Position numbers and translations under genes: made by a program
Origin: Pedobacter africanus
Lineage (GTDB): Bacteria > Bacteroidota > Bacteroidia > Sphingobacteriales > Sphingobacteriaceae
Assembly: GCF_900176535.1 (NCBI RefSeq)
Contig: NZ_FWXT01000001.1
Location: 682,001 to 746,000, forward strand
DNA: 64,000 bases
Direction of reading: 5' to 3'
Notes under the pieces: model-generated
Seen by the model: the letters and a program-made list of their open reading frames with translations, nothing else
Told to the model about the DNA's origin: nothing
Database searches by the model: none
Part shown: positions 8,726 to 17,080 of the stretch, one piece after another
Numbering within the stretch: position 1 is the first letter of the stretch
Layout: each line of letters starts with the position of its first letter

Positions 8726-10204
8726 ATGAGTCCAATTATTCTTTTGTCCTTTCTTCTCGGCTACTTTTTATTGTTAATCGGCGTGGCTTATCTTACTTCA
8801 AGAAACAATTCTGATAATGCCTCGTTTTTTATTGCCAACAGGAATTCCAAATGGTACCTGGTTGCTTTTGGGATGATTGGAACGGCCCTATCGGGTGTAA
8901 CCTTTATATCTGTACCGGGCGCAGTTGGCAAGAGCGATTTTGGTTATTTTCAGTTTATACTGGGAAATGCCGTCGGTTTTATCATTATTGCCACGGTATT
9001 ACTTCCACTCTATTACAGGTTAAATATCATTTCTATTTATACTTACCTTGAGCGGCGTCTGGGCTTCTGGAGTTACAAAAGCGGTGCGGTCATCTTCCTG
9101 GTATCCCGAACCATTGGATCGGCCTTCAGATTATACCTGGTAGCTATTGTATTGCAAAAATTCATTTTTGATGCCTGGAATGTACCTTTCTGGCTAACCA
9201 TTGTCATTTGCCTGGTACTGATCTGGCTGTACACGCATAAAGGTGGCCTCAAAACCATCATCATTACAGATACACTTCAAACTGTTTTTTTACTACTTTC
9301 AGTGATCTTGTCTATTATATTTATTGCCCGCTCTCTAAACCTAGATGTAGCGGGTACCTTTGAGGCCGTTAAAAACAGCAGTTACTCCAAGGTATTCTTC
9401 TGGGAAGATTTTCTGGGTAGCAAGACCCACTTCCTCAAACAGTTCCTGGGCGGTATTTTCGTAACCATTGCCATGACCGGTCTGGATCAGGATTTAATGC
9501 AAAAAAACCTAAGCATGAAGACCATTGGCGAAGCACAAAAAAACATGTTTACCTTTACCACTGTATTCGTGATCATGAACATCTTTTTCCTGAGCGTAGG
9601 TGCTTTGCTGTACCTGTTTGCGGCCAACAACGGGATTGATGTTGCAGCTCTAAAAACGCCCGACCACTTGTATCCTGAAATTGCATTGAACCACCTTAAT
9701 GTCATTCCGGGGATCATTTTTATGCTTGGCTTAACTGCCGCAACTTTTGCGACTACAGACTCGGCCTTAACGGCACTAACCACCTCTTTTTGTGTTGACT
9801 TCTTACATTTCGATAAGAAGGAAGACCAGAATGATCCGGTATTGGTACGTAAAAGACACCTGGTACACATCGGCTTCTCTGTACTGATGGTACTGGTGAT
9901 CATGATCTTTAAAATCATTAATGATGACTCGGTTGTGAACGCCATATTTAAAGCAGCAGGCTATACATATGGACCTTTGGTAGGTTTATTTGCTTTTGGC
10001 ATGTTTACCAAAAAGGCTGTTACAGACCGACTTGTGCCTTATATTTGTATACTTTCCCCGATATTATGCTTTATTATTGACATGAACTCCGTGGCTTGGT
10101 TTGGTTATGCACTGGGCTTTGAGTTGATTATATTGAATGGATTGATTACTTTTTTATTACTTTGGGTTACCGGAAAGACATCTACCGGGCAGACCAAATT
10201 TTAA
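8726..10204 (+). CDS. sodium:solute symporter (SSS family)
   Basis: 492 residues with about thirteen hydrophobic segments, typical of the SSF fold. Recognisable pieces are GMIGTALSGVTFISVPG near residue 50, YTYLERRLGFWSYKSGA near 105, and the TM8 region FATTDSALTALTTSFCVD, which contains Ser/Thr residues of the usual Na+ site. It should import an organic solute with Na+ across the inner membrane. The substrate is not evident and the flanking genes (recR, LOG protein) give no hint. Confidence 0.9.
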   Translation: MSPIILLSFLLGYFLLLIGVAYLTSRNNSDNASFFIANRNSKWYLVAFGMIGTALSGVTFISVPGAVGKSDFGYFQFILGNAVGFIIIATVLLPLYYRLNIISIYTYLERRLGFWSYKSGAVIFLVSRTIGSAFRLYLVAIVLQKFIFDAWNVPFWLTIVICLVLIWLYTHKGGLKTIIITDTLQTVFLLLSVILSIIFIARSLNLDVAGTFEAVKNSSYSKVFFWEDFLGSKTHFLKQFLGGIFVTIAMTGLDQDLMQKNLSMKTIGEAQKNMFTFTTVFVIMNIFFLSVGALLYLFAANNGIDVAALKTPDHLYPEIALNHLNVIPGIIFMLGLTAATFATTDSALTALTTSFCVDFLHFDKKEDQNDPVLVRKRHLVHIGFSVLMVLVIMIFKIINDDSVVNAIFKAAGYTYGPLVGLFAFGMFTKKAVTDRLVPYICILSPILCFIIDMNSVAWFGYALGFELIILNGLITFLLLWVTGKTSTGQTKF

Positions 10205-10222
10205 GACCCTAATACCTATAGA

Positions 10223-10930
10223 ATGACAAGTGAAGAGAAAATAAGAAGCGCTTTTGAGAATAAAAACTGGCAGGAAATAAAAGTTACTGATTCCTGGCAG
10301 ATCTTCAAGATCATGGCCGAATTTGTTGACGGCTTTGAAAAACTGGCAAAAATAGGGCCTTGTGTATCCATCTTCGGATCGGCAAGGACGGCAGAAACCA
10401 ATAAGTACTACGAAATTGCTGTTGAATGTGGCAGACTGCTGACAGAGCGGGGATATGGTGTAATTACCGGTGGGGGGCCAGGGATTATGGAGGCAGGTAA
10501 CAAAGGCGCACACTTGAATGGCGGTAAATCGGTGGGATTGAATATAGACCTTCCTTTTGAGCAGTTTCACAATAAATACATAGACCACAATAAGCTGCTT
10601 GAATTTGATTACTTTTTCATCAGGAAGGTGATGTTTATGAAGTATTCGCAGGGCTTTATTGTTTTACCTGGCGGAATGGGAACTATGGACGAGCTTTTTG
10701 AGGCCATTACCTTGATCCAGACCGGAAAAGTTGCCCGTTTCCCAATTGTGCTGGTAGGAAAAGAATACTGGGGCGGCCTGGTAGAATGGATCACCAATAC
10801 CATGCTGCAAAAGGAGCACAACATTCATGCAGAGGATTTGAACCTGTTCAGGTTAGTGGATACCGCGGCTGAAGCAGCAGAACACATTTTCAGGTTCTAC
10901 GACAAGTATGTGCTGAAACCGAATTTTTAA
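10223..10930 (+). CDS. LOG family (TIGR00730) nucleotide 5'-monophosphate phosphoribohydrolase-like protein
   Basis: 235 residues. A Rossmann-like fold with SIFGSARTAE near residue 50, GGGPGIMEAGNKGAH near 86 and the family signature PGGMGTMDELFEA near 150. Relatives split N6-modified AMP or plain nucleotide monophosphates into base and ribose 5-phosphate. The bacterial role is often nucleotide recycling, and cytokinin production should not be assumed. Eighteen bases separate it from the symporter, so an operon is likely. Confidence 0.88.
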   Translation: MTSEEKIRSAFENKNWQEIKVTDSWQIFKIMAEFVDGFEKLAKIGPCVSIFGSARTAETNKYYEIAVECGRLLTERGYGVITGGGPGIMEAGNKGAHLNGGKSVGLNIDLPFEQFHNKYIDHNKLLEFDYFFIRKVMFMKYSQGFIVLPGGMGTMDELFEAITLIQTGKVARFPIVLVGKEYWGGLVEWITNTMLQKEHNIHAEDLNLFRLVDTAAEAAEHIFRFYDKYVLKPNF

Positions 10931-10962
10931 GTACTTTTCAAGCAAGATCTGGTTATTTAAAG

Positions 10963-10980
10963 GTCAAATATTGTTCGCCT
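10963..10980 (+). repeat. direct repeat unit, copy 1
   Basis: GTCAAATATTGTTCGCCT recurs with one change exactly 60 bases later at 11023-11040. The similarity continues weakly into the following TTTTGCT. It lies just after the LOG-family gene. Confidence 0.7.
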
Positions 10981-11022
10981 CAACCCTTTTGCTAAAACCG
11001 GATTTTTAGTTTTTTATATAAA

Positions 11023-11096
11023 GTCAAACATTGTTCGCCTCCTCAAACTTTTTGCTGAAGGGCAAAAAATTTGCATGTCGGCTCACAACATTTGAC
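11023..11096. repeat. short palindromic element with GTCAAA ends
   Basis: The element opens with GTCAAACATTGT and closes with ACAACATTTGAC, which is an imperfect inverted copy of the opening. Its inner 61 bases are the left arm of the long inverted repeat around the arsC-like gene. The size and the imperfect terminal inverted repeats resemble a small non-autonomous intergenic element. No transposase is present. Confidence 0.55.
11030..11090 (+). repeat. 61-bp inverted repeat, left arm
   Basis: This stretch matches the reverse complement of 11618-11678 along its full 61 bases with about three mismatches. A distinctive block is CTTTTTGCTGAAGGGC. The two arms enclose 527 bases holding one small gene. 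Confidence 0.88.
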
Positions 11097-11129
11097 TTTT
11101 TTCGTGTCTTACCTTTTACAACTTATAAA

Positions 11130-11477
11130 TCACAAACCAGGTATCTCATGAATTTTTTCGGTTGGTCTGGCAATTATTGCCTTGTCGCCCGAAACCACAA
11201 TTGGCCGTTCAATCAGGATGGGGTTTTCGACCATGGCCTGTATCCACTCCTCATCGCTAAGGTTTTTTCCTTTATATTTTTCTATATAAACCATTTCGGT
11301 TTTACGGATCAGCTCATGAGCCTTAATCCCAAGTTTGTTTACAATGGCAGATAACTCGGCTACCGTTGGCGTGTCCTGTAAATAATTTACAATCTCAAAT
11401 TCTTGTCCGCTTTCTTCTAAAATGGCCAAAGCACATCTGCTTTTGCTGCACCTGTTGTTGTGATATATCTGTATCAT
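11130..11477 (-). CDS. ArsC/Spx-family thioredoxin-fold reductase
   Basis: 115 residues, the length of glutaredoxin-linked arsenate reductases. The N-terminal HNNRCSKSRCAL carries the catalytic Cys in the CSKSR setting of ArsC. ENPILIERPIVV near residue 82 has the conserved Arg-Pro pair used for oxyanion binding. It may reduce arsenate with glutaredoxin, but YffB/Spx-like paralogues share these motifs and there is no ars operon beside it. The gene stands alone between the two arms of a 61-bp inverted repeat, a sign that it may have moved as a unit. Confidence 0.85.
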   Translation of the reverse strand: MIQIYHNNRCSKSRCALAILEESGQEFEIVNYLQDTPTVAELSAIVNKLGIKAHELIRKTEMVYIEKYKGKNLSDEEWIQAMVENPILIERPIVVSGDKAIIARPTEKIHEIPGL

Positions 11478-11617
11478 TTACAAAAAATTAAAATCTGATA
11501 ATTGCGGCTTTTAACCAATTACATCCTCCACTCACTTTACGCCGAACCCTTCCTCAATTTATTTCAATCCCCCCTTCATTCTGGCTGGCTGTTGATTCGT
11601 TTTGGAAAAATTTTTAT

Positions 11618-11678
11618 TGTTGTGAGCCGACATGCAAAATTTTTGCCCTTCAGCAAAAAGTTTGAGGAGGAGAACAAT
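11618..11678 (-). repeat. 61-bp inverted repeat, right arm
   Basis: Inverted partner of 11030-11090. It lies nine bases beyond the stop of the DUF502 gene (minus strand), so it could also act as a transcription end there. The block GCCCTTCAGCAAAAAG is shared in inverted form. Confidence 0.88.
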
Positions 11679-11687
11679 ATTAAAAAT

Positions 11688-12281
11688 TTACCCAAAATGG
11701 CTAACACCACCAGATACCACCAACTTCATGGCATCCGCAGCGCTCATATTCAGTGGCTTTATTTTTTCATGTTTCACGATGTAAACCTGTCCTGCAAAAG
11801 AATAAGAAAAGGGGAAATAAACGATAGACTCTCCGGGCAGCCCAATCGATTTCAGGTCATTTTGTGTAAGGAACCCTATTCGCTTCAGGTCTCCCTCAAC
11901 ATCTACCAGAACTGGGTTATTGAATTTTTTCTCATCGCCAACAAAAGCCTCTGTAAGGTCTTTGATAGACGAATAAATGAACTTTAAGAGTGGAATCTTA
12001 TCCAGTAAGCGCTGAAACCAGTTGTACATGGGTTCGGTAACAAAGTAGGTCACAAAAATCCCTGCCAGCATGATCAGCGAAATGACCAGTGCCAGTCCCA
12101 AACCCGGAATGTTACGGCTTGCGCCGGTCTTAGGGTCAACCCCTAGAATATTGTTTACATTTAACCAGCTATCGACCGTAGTTACTGCCCAGATGACGAT
12201 AAAAATACTTAATGCAATAGGGAGTACAATTAACAATCCTTTGATCAGATAATTCAGTAATGCCCTGCCAACTCTATTCAT
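11688..12281 (-). CDS. DUF502 family membrane protein
   Basis: 197 residues. Two hydrophobic segments (about 10-32 and 62-84) are separated by a DSWLNVNNILGVDPKTG loop. A conserved tail follows with PLLKFIYSSIKDLTEAF, KPVLV-like NNPVLVDVEGD and PGESIVYFPFSYSF. These are features of DUF502, an inner-membrane family of unknown biochemical role. It ends nine bases before the right arm of the inverted repeat. It starts 20 bases beyond the stop of murF-alr and reads the same way. Confidence 0.85.
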   Translation of the reverse strand: MNRVGRALLNYLIKGLLIVLPIALSIFIVIWAVTTVDSWLNVNNILGVDPKTGASRNIPGLGLALVISLIMLAGIFVTYFVTEPMYNWFQRLLDKIPLLKFIYSSIKDLTEAFVGDEKKFNNPVLVDVEGDLKRIGFLTQNDLKSIGLPGESIVYFPFSYSFAGQVYIVKHEKIKPLNMSAADAMKLVVSGGVSHFG

Positions 12282-12301
12282 AGCGCAAATTTAGCTAAAA
12301 A

Positions 12302-14755
12302 TTACTCATAAAAATAGACCCGCTTAACCCTTTGCGAAACGTTGGTCAATATCTCGTAAGGAATGGTGCCAATCTGACGGGCAAGCTCTGCTATGCTCAG
12401 CTGATCGTTAAAAACAATGGCTTCATCGCCTGTTTTCACGTCCAAGCCCGTTACATCCAGCATACACATATCCATGCAGATCACGCCTACAGTAGGGGCC
12501 TTTTTTCCATGAATAAGCATTGCACCTACCCCGTTGCCAAAAGCACGGCTATAACCATCGGCATAGCCAATTTTTACCGTTGCAATTGTACCCCCTTCGG
12601 GCAACAGGCCTTTACGCCCATAACCTACTGTTTCATTTGGCTTGATTTGCTTAACCTGTGTAACAGTGGTTTTTAATACGGCAACGGTCTGCAAACCAGC
12701 ATTGCCCTTTAACCCTCCGTCGAAGCCATACAAACCAATACCAATCCGGACCATATCCAACTGTGCCTCCGGATGCCGTGAAACCCCTGAGGTATTGGAA
12801 ATATGCCTTATAAAAGGGTAATTAAGTTCCGTACCGATCACATCTGCCATAGCCTTAAACCGTGCCACCTGGTGCCGGGTAAATTCATCATGCAAGCCTT
12901 CTTCACTACCTACCAGATGAGAAAAAACGGAGGCTACCTTTACTTTATCTGTTCCTCTTAACAGGTTCAGCAGTTCCGGCAGATCGGGTTCTTCAAAACC
13001 AAGCCGGTGCATACCGGTATCCATTTTAAGGTGCACCGGGTAATGGTCTTCCTTCACAAAGTCTATAAAGCGCCGCAAAATATCGGCATTGTAGATCTCG
13101 GGCTCCAGCTTATAGCGAACAATGGCATCAAAGGCGGAAGGCTCAGGGCTCATGACCATAATTGGCATCTTTATCCCCCCTTTTCTCAATGCAACCCCTT
13201 CATCGGTATAGGCTACAGCCAGATAATCCACTTTATGGTATTGCAGCAGATTGGCAATTTCAAAGCTGCCGCTACCGTAGGAAAAGGCCTTTACCATAGC
13301 CATAATCTTAACACCTGGCTTCAGTTTGGCCCTATAGAACTGAAGGTTGCCGGCCAGGGCATTCAAATCTATTTCCATAACGGTATCGTGTACCTTCTGG
13401 GCAATCAGCTTACTGATCCGTTCAAATTCAAATCTCCTGGCCCCTTTGATCAGAATGGTTTCACTATTGAAATGTAAGGCCGGAAATTGTTCAATGAAAG
13501 CCTCAGTACTTTCAAAAAAGGTGTTTTCCATCTCAAAAAGCTCAGCCGATGAGCTGATATGTGGTCCAATACCGATCAGCCGGTCTACATTTTTTTGTTT
13601 CAGCAATGCGGCAATTTCTGCGTACAATACCTCCTCGCTTTTACCGGTTTCAGAAATATCGGAAAGGATCACCGTCCGCTTAGGATACTGGTTCTGCAGG
13701 TTTAAAAAATCCAGTGCTATGGCCAGCGACGAGATGTCGGCACTATAAGAATCATCTATCACAGAGCATTGGTTAATCCCATTTTTTAATTCCAGGCGCA
13801 TGCTAACCCGGGTCAGTTTTTCTAATCGCACATCGGCTTCTTCGGGTGTATAACCTAATGCAAGTAAAGTAGCCCAGCAAATGATACCATTTTCTACGGC
13901 AGCTTTATCACTAAAGGGGATCAGGCATTCAATTTCCGTTCCTTTATAACTGGCGCGGATATAATTTTTACCGTCAATGGGTTCTATGAACAAAATCTGC
14001 AGGTCTGCCTTCTCTTTTAAGCTCCATGAAAATTTTGATTTTCCAGGCAAATCCCCTGGATTTAAGCCCAAAGTGTATTCAGGTGAATAAATAAACAGCT
14101 CTGCCTCTTTAAACAGTTTCAGCTTTTCGAGCAGCTTTTCTTTTTGTGAGGCAAAACCTTCGGCATGTGCCTCGCCCAGATTTGTAAGCACTCCAATGCC
14201 CGGCCTGATGATGTCGGCAAGCAGTTCCATCTCCTCTACTTTTGAAATACCGGCTTCAAAAATACCCAAAGTATGGCTATCGGAAATTTCCCAGACAGAA
14301 AGCGGAACACCAATCTGGGAGTTAAAACTCTTTGGGCTACGTACAATGTTAAAATCTGCTGCCAGCAATTGATACAGCCACTCCTTAACTATGGTTTTGC
14401 CATTGCTTCCCGTTATGCCCAACACCTTTAGGTTATGCTGCTGCCGATGGTATTTCGAAAGGTTTTGTAAGGCCATCAGCACATCAGCTACCAGTATAAT
14501 GTTTGCGTCAGAAAATGCGTTCAGATAGCGATCATCACTAATCACAAAATTTCTGACCCCATTCAAATAAGCATCTTTCAGATAGGTGTGCCCGTCTCTT
14601 TTTGCATTTAAAGCAAAAAAAAGGGAATGTTCAGGATCAATAACGATCCTGCTGTCTGTTACCAGTTTGCTGATCAGGGCATCTTGTTTTTGATTAAAGG
14701 ATTTTGCATCCAGAATCTCTGCAATATGGCTTATGGTATATGGGAAACCGTTCAT
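12302..14755 (-). CDS. murF-alr: bifunctional UDP-MurNAc-tripeptide:D-Ala-D-Ala ligase / alanine racemase
   Basis: 817 residues, two enzymes in one chain. Residues 1-450 are MurF, with the ATP loop VLGITGSNGKTIVKEW near 110, FEAGISKVEEM near 165 and SYSADISSLAIALDF near 335. Residues 458-817 are alanine racemase, with the PLP lysine in MVKAFSYGSG near 490, GIGLYGFDGG near 674, the second catalytic Tyr region GYADGYSRAFGNG near 730, and CMDMCMLDVTG near 757. The chain makes D-alanine and also attaches D-Ala-D-Ala to the muropeptide precursor in the cytoplasm. This fusion is a known Bacteroidota feature, so it supports the lineage call. Confidence 0.96.
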   Translation of the reverse strand: MNGFPYTISHIAEILDAKSFNQKQDALISKLVTDSRIVIDPEHSLFFALNAKRDGHTYLKDAYLNGVRNFVISDDRYLNAFSDANIILVADVLMALQNLSKYHRQQHNLKVLGITGSNGKTIVKEWLYQLLAADFNIVRSPKSFNSQIGVPLSVWEISDSHTLGIFEAGISKVEEMELLADIIRPGIGVLTNLGEAHAEGFASQKEKLLEKLKLFKEAELFIYSPEYTLGLNPGDLPGKSKFSWSLKEKADLQILFIEPIDGKNYIRASYKGTEIECLIPFSDKAAVENGIICWATLLALGYTPEEADVRLEKLTRVSMRLELKNGINQCSVIDDSYSADISSLAIALDFLNLQNQYPKRTVILSDISETGKSEEVLYAEIAALLKQKNVDRLIGIGPHISSSAELFEMENTFFESTEAFIEQFPALHFNSETILIKGARRFEFERISKLIAQKVHDTVMEIDLNALAGNLQFYRAKLKPGVKIMAMVKAFSYGSGSFEIANLLQYHKVDYLAVAYTDEGVALRKGGIKMPIMVMSPEPSAFDAIVRYKLEPEIYNADILRRFIDFVKEDHYPVHLKMDTGMHRLGFEEPDLPELLNLLRGTDKVKVASVFSHLVGSEEGLHDEFTRHQVARFKAMADVIGTELNYPFIRHISNTSGVSRHPEAQLDMVRIGIGLYGFDGGLKGNAGLQTVAVLKTTVTQVKQIKPNETVGYGRKGLLPEGGTIATVKIGYADGYSRAFGNGVGAMLIHGKKAPTVGVICMDMCMLDVTGLDVKTGDEAIVFNDQLSIAELARQIGTIPYEILTNVSQRVKRVYFYE

Positions 14756-14897
14756 TCAGCAAAATTAAACTTATACCTTCAAAATACTGTTCCCTGTCCA
14801 TTTATATTTTTTCATTTCTGATGGTTTTATATCTTCAGGAATACCAGCTGGCCGCTGAACAAAAAGAACAGAAAAAAACCATTAAAAAGTTAGCAGG

Positions 14898-14972
14898 TTT
14901 GATCTATCTTATATAGATTTACATTAGAGAGCGTTAATGGTGTCCCGGAGTAACTTCCGGGGCGCTTTTTTT
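14898..14972 (+). promoter_or_regulatory. promoter followed at once by an intrinsic terminator (candidate attenuator or tiny RNA)
   Basis: TTTG at 14898-14901 and TACATTAG at 14920-14927 fit a Bacteroidota -33/-7 pair with an 18-base spacer. Directly downstream, AGCG (14930-14933), CCCGGA (14944-14949), TCCGGG (14956-14961) and CGCT (14963-14966) build a nested hairpin that runs into seven T residues. The acetyltransferase start is only 13 bases further on. This looks like conditional readthrough or a roughly 45-base RNA; which one is not determined. Confidence 0.6.
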
Positions 14973-14984
14973 AGAGAACAAAGG

Positions 14985-15839
14985 ATGTTAGAATTCAGCA
15001 ACTTAGAGCACATTTCAAACAACGCCCTGCTCCACACCTTCAATGAATCTTTTTCAGATTATTTAGTAAAGATGCAGTTGACAAAAGAGCAACTGGAGCG
15101 AAAGTTAATAGCTGATTCCATAGACCTGAAATTATCGGCAGGGGCTTATGAAGATGGAAAGCTTGTTGGTTTCATTTTACATGGTCTAGATGTGCAGGGA
15201 AATGAAAAGCTAGCCTATAATGCCGGCACTGGAGTAATTCCCACAAAAAGAGGCCGGAATTTAACCAGAGAAATGTACCGGTTCATCCTTCCACTGCTGG
15301 AAAAGGAAGGCATTACAAAATGTATGCTTGAAGTGCTGGAGAAAAACCTCCCTGCGATAAAAACCTACAAAACTATTGGCTATACCCTAAACCGGGAATT
15401 GGTGTGTCTTAAAGGAAAGTTCAAAGGAACTTCAATAGATCCAAAGGTTCCGAGGATTAAAGCCTTAAAAAAAATTAACTGGACCGAGGTCAGTACCTTC
15501 TGGGACTGGCAGCCTTCCTGGCAAAATTCGGTTACAGCGATGCAAAACCTGGGCGAATACAATAAAATTGCAGGCATTTACGATGGGCGCAAACTGGTGG
15601 CCTACATCTGTTACAATCCGGACAGCAACAGAATAGCTCAGTTTGCAGTTCACCAATCGTATCGGCGCAGAGGTTACGGAAAAGCATTGTTTAAACATGT
15701 AGCCGGGCACAATAACACAGAGCTTTCTGTAGTCAATGTAGATATAGATTCTGGGCCAACCATAACCTTTCTGGGCTCTGTAGGACTGTTCCCCTACATT
15801 TATCAATACGAAATGGAGAAGCCGTTATTTGTTTTCTGA
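14985..15839 (+). CDS. GNAT family N-acetyltransferase, two-domain
   Basis: 284 residues from the ATG at 14985. An upstream in-frame ATG at 14937 is rejected because the frame would pass through the terminator hairpin. The N-terminal half has GNAT-like YNAGTGVIPTKRGRNLTREMY near residue 75. The C-terminal half has the acetyl-CoA loop QFAVHQSYRRRGYGKALF near 227, the Q/RxxGxG/A motif. The substrate is unknown. The last 15 bases overlap the convergent Rrf2 gene. Confidence 0.85.
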   Translation: MLEFSNLEHISNNALLHTFNESFSDYLVKMQLTKEQLERKLIADSIDLKLSAGAYEDGKLVGFILHGLDVQGNEKLAYNAGTGVIPTKRGRNLTREMYRFILPLLEKEGITKCMLEVLEKNLPAIKTYKTIGYTLNRELVCLKGKFKGTSIDPKVPRIKALKKINWTEVSTFWDWQPSWQNSVTAMQNLGEYNKIAGIYDGRKLVAYICYNPDSNRIAQFAVHQSYRRRGYGKALFKHVAGHNNTELSVVNVDIDSGPTITFLGSVGLFPYIYQYEMEKPLFVF

Positions 15840-16301
15840 TAAAGCGTGTTGCATTAAAATAGATTCCAGTATCCGGCCCGACTCCTGCTCCCGTCCAATC
15901 AGATCCTGCAAAGTAACCTTATCCAGCAGCTGGTCTACCGTAAGCTGGATCATTTGCCATAAAGAACGTATAGAACAATCTATTGAATTGGTACATAGTT
16001 TCAATGCCCCGGTGTAGTCTTCACAAAATTTCTTGCTGTAAAGGGCACCGCCCAATACCTTCATCACCTGATTGATGTTAATCTGGGCAGCAGGCTGCGC
16101 CAGTACATAACCTCCTTTGTACCCTGGTGTGCTATTGATATAACCTGCAATCCGCAGCGCACGTGTAAGCTTTCCTACATAAGCCGCTGATATGCCCTCT
16201 GCCTCGCTAATAGCCGGAATGCTAATCCCTTCGCGATCATTATGCTTTCCAATACGAAGCAAAATCCTTAATCCATATTCTTCCTGTGCAGTAATTTTCA
16301 T
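15825..16301 (-). CDS. Rrf2 family transcriptional regulator, likely Fe-S sensing
   Basis: 158 residues. An N-terminal winged helix (YGLRILLRIGKH, ISEAEGISAAYVGKL, YKGGYVLA) is followed by three cysteines at about 93, 103 and 109 (KFC, KLC, IDC). The spacing is close to the IscR/SufR cluster-binding pattern. It is the last gene of the suf operon, so it probably reports cluster supply and controls the operon. A perfect inverted repeat over the suf -33 box (21917-21938) is its best candidate site, by inference. Confidence 0.88.
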   Translation of the reverse strand: MKITAQEEYGLRILLRIGKHNDREGISIPAISEAEGISAAYVGKLTRALRIAGYINSTPGYKGGYVLAQPAAQININQVMKVLGGALYSKKFCEDYTGALKLCTNSIDCSIRSLWQMIQLTVDQLLDKVTLQDLIGREQESGRILESILMQHALSENK

Positions 16302-16317
16302 CCGATATCCTTTTTTA

Positions 16318-16632
16318 TCACATCATTCCCAATTCCAGCCTTGCCGCCTCCGACATCATATCCTTGTTCCAAGGTGGGCTCCAGGTTACTTCTACCGTAA
16401 CTTCATTTACCCCCTCAATAGCTTTTACTTTTTCTTCAACCTCCAGGGGGATGCTTTGCGCAGCAGGACATCCGGGAGCAGTAAGCGTCATTACAATCTG
16501 CACATTGTTCAATGGCGGCATAATCTCCGTTTCATAGATCAAACCGAGTTCATAGATGCTTACCGGTATTTCAGGATCATAGATGGTCTGCAGACAATCT
16601 ATGACTTTTTGTTTTAGCGCTTCTTTATCCAT
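16318..16632 (-). CDS. sufT: SufT-like DUF59 (MIP18) protein
   Basis: 104 residues, one MIP18 domain. DPEIPVSIYELGLIYE near residue 19, then VQIVMTLTAPGCPAAQSIP with the conserved Cys, then EVTWSPPWNKDMMSEAAR. SufT proteins assist Fe-S cluster maturation or delivery. It overlaps the sufE stop by eight bases and lies inside the suf operon, which supports the assignment. Confidence 0.9.
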   Translation of the reverse strand: MDKEALKQKVIDCLQTIYDPEIPVSIYELGLIYETEIMPPLNNVQIVMTLTAPGCPAAQSIPLEVEEKVKAIEGVNEVTVEVTWSPPWNKDMMSEAARLELGMM

Positions 16633-17080
16633 CAGCTTTATTATTTTCTGCCCCTTCCATCATTTTATAGGCAAGGGCATAGTTTTTCATTTGTTTAATC
16701 ATAGCCAGCAAACCGTTGGAGCGGGTTTGCGCCAGGTGCGTCATCATTCCAATACGGGCAATGAAATCCATTTGTGCATTCAGGATTTCTTCGGGACTAT
16801 GGCCAGACAATACCCTGATAAGCATACTGATCAGCCCTTTAACAATAACGGCATCGCTATCTGCTTTAAAATACACTTTCCCATGCTCAAAAAAAGCAGT
16901 TAACCAAACAGTTGACTGACAACCTTTGATCCTATTGGCCTCTGTTTTATATTCATCTTCCAGCAATTCCAGCTTCTTCCCTAAATCTATGATGTATTCA
17001 TACTTATCTTCCCAGCTGTCAAACAGGGCAAAATCTTCGACAATCTCGGCTTCAATCTCGGTTATTGGCTTTACATTCAT
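16625..17080 (-). CDS. sufE: SufE sulfur-acceptor protein
   Basis: 151 residues. The active Cys is in NRIKGCQSTVWLTAF near residue 52, where it takes persulfide sulfur from SufS. VKGLISMLIRVLSGHSPEEI near 84 is the conserved helix. It starts on the last base of sufS and overlaps the next gene, so the three are translationally coupled. Confidence 0.95.
   Translation of the reverse strand: MNVKPITEIEAEIVEDFALFDSWEDKYEYIIDLGKKLELLEDEYKTEANRIKGCQSTVWLTAFFEHGKVYFKADSDAVIVKGLISMLIRVLSGHSPEEILNAQMDFIARIGMMTHLAQTRSNGLLAMIKQMKNYALAYKMMEGAENNKADG

Noticed and set aside
11030..11678. Calling the inverted-repeat unit an insertion sequence
   Set aside because: There is no transposase frame between the arms and no clear target-site copy.
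11502..11987. A 161-codon plus-strand frame
   Set aside because: It is the opposite strand of the DUF502 gene and of the inverted-repeat arm; the composition is unlike a protein of this genome.
13007..13477. A 156-codon plus-strand frame inside murF-alr
   Set aside because: It is a shadow of the well-supported fusion gene on the other strand.
14937..14984. An earlier in-frame ATG for the GNAT gene
   Set aside because: The extra 16 codons consist of the terminator hairpin and T run; the ATG at 14985 fits the domain start.
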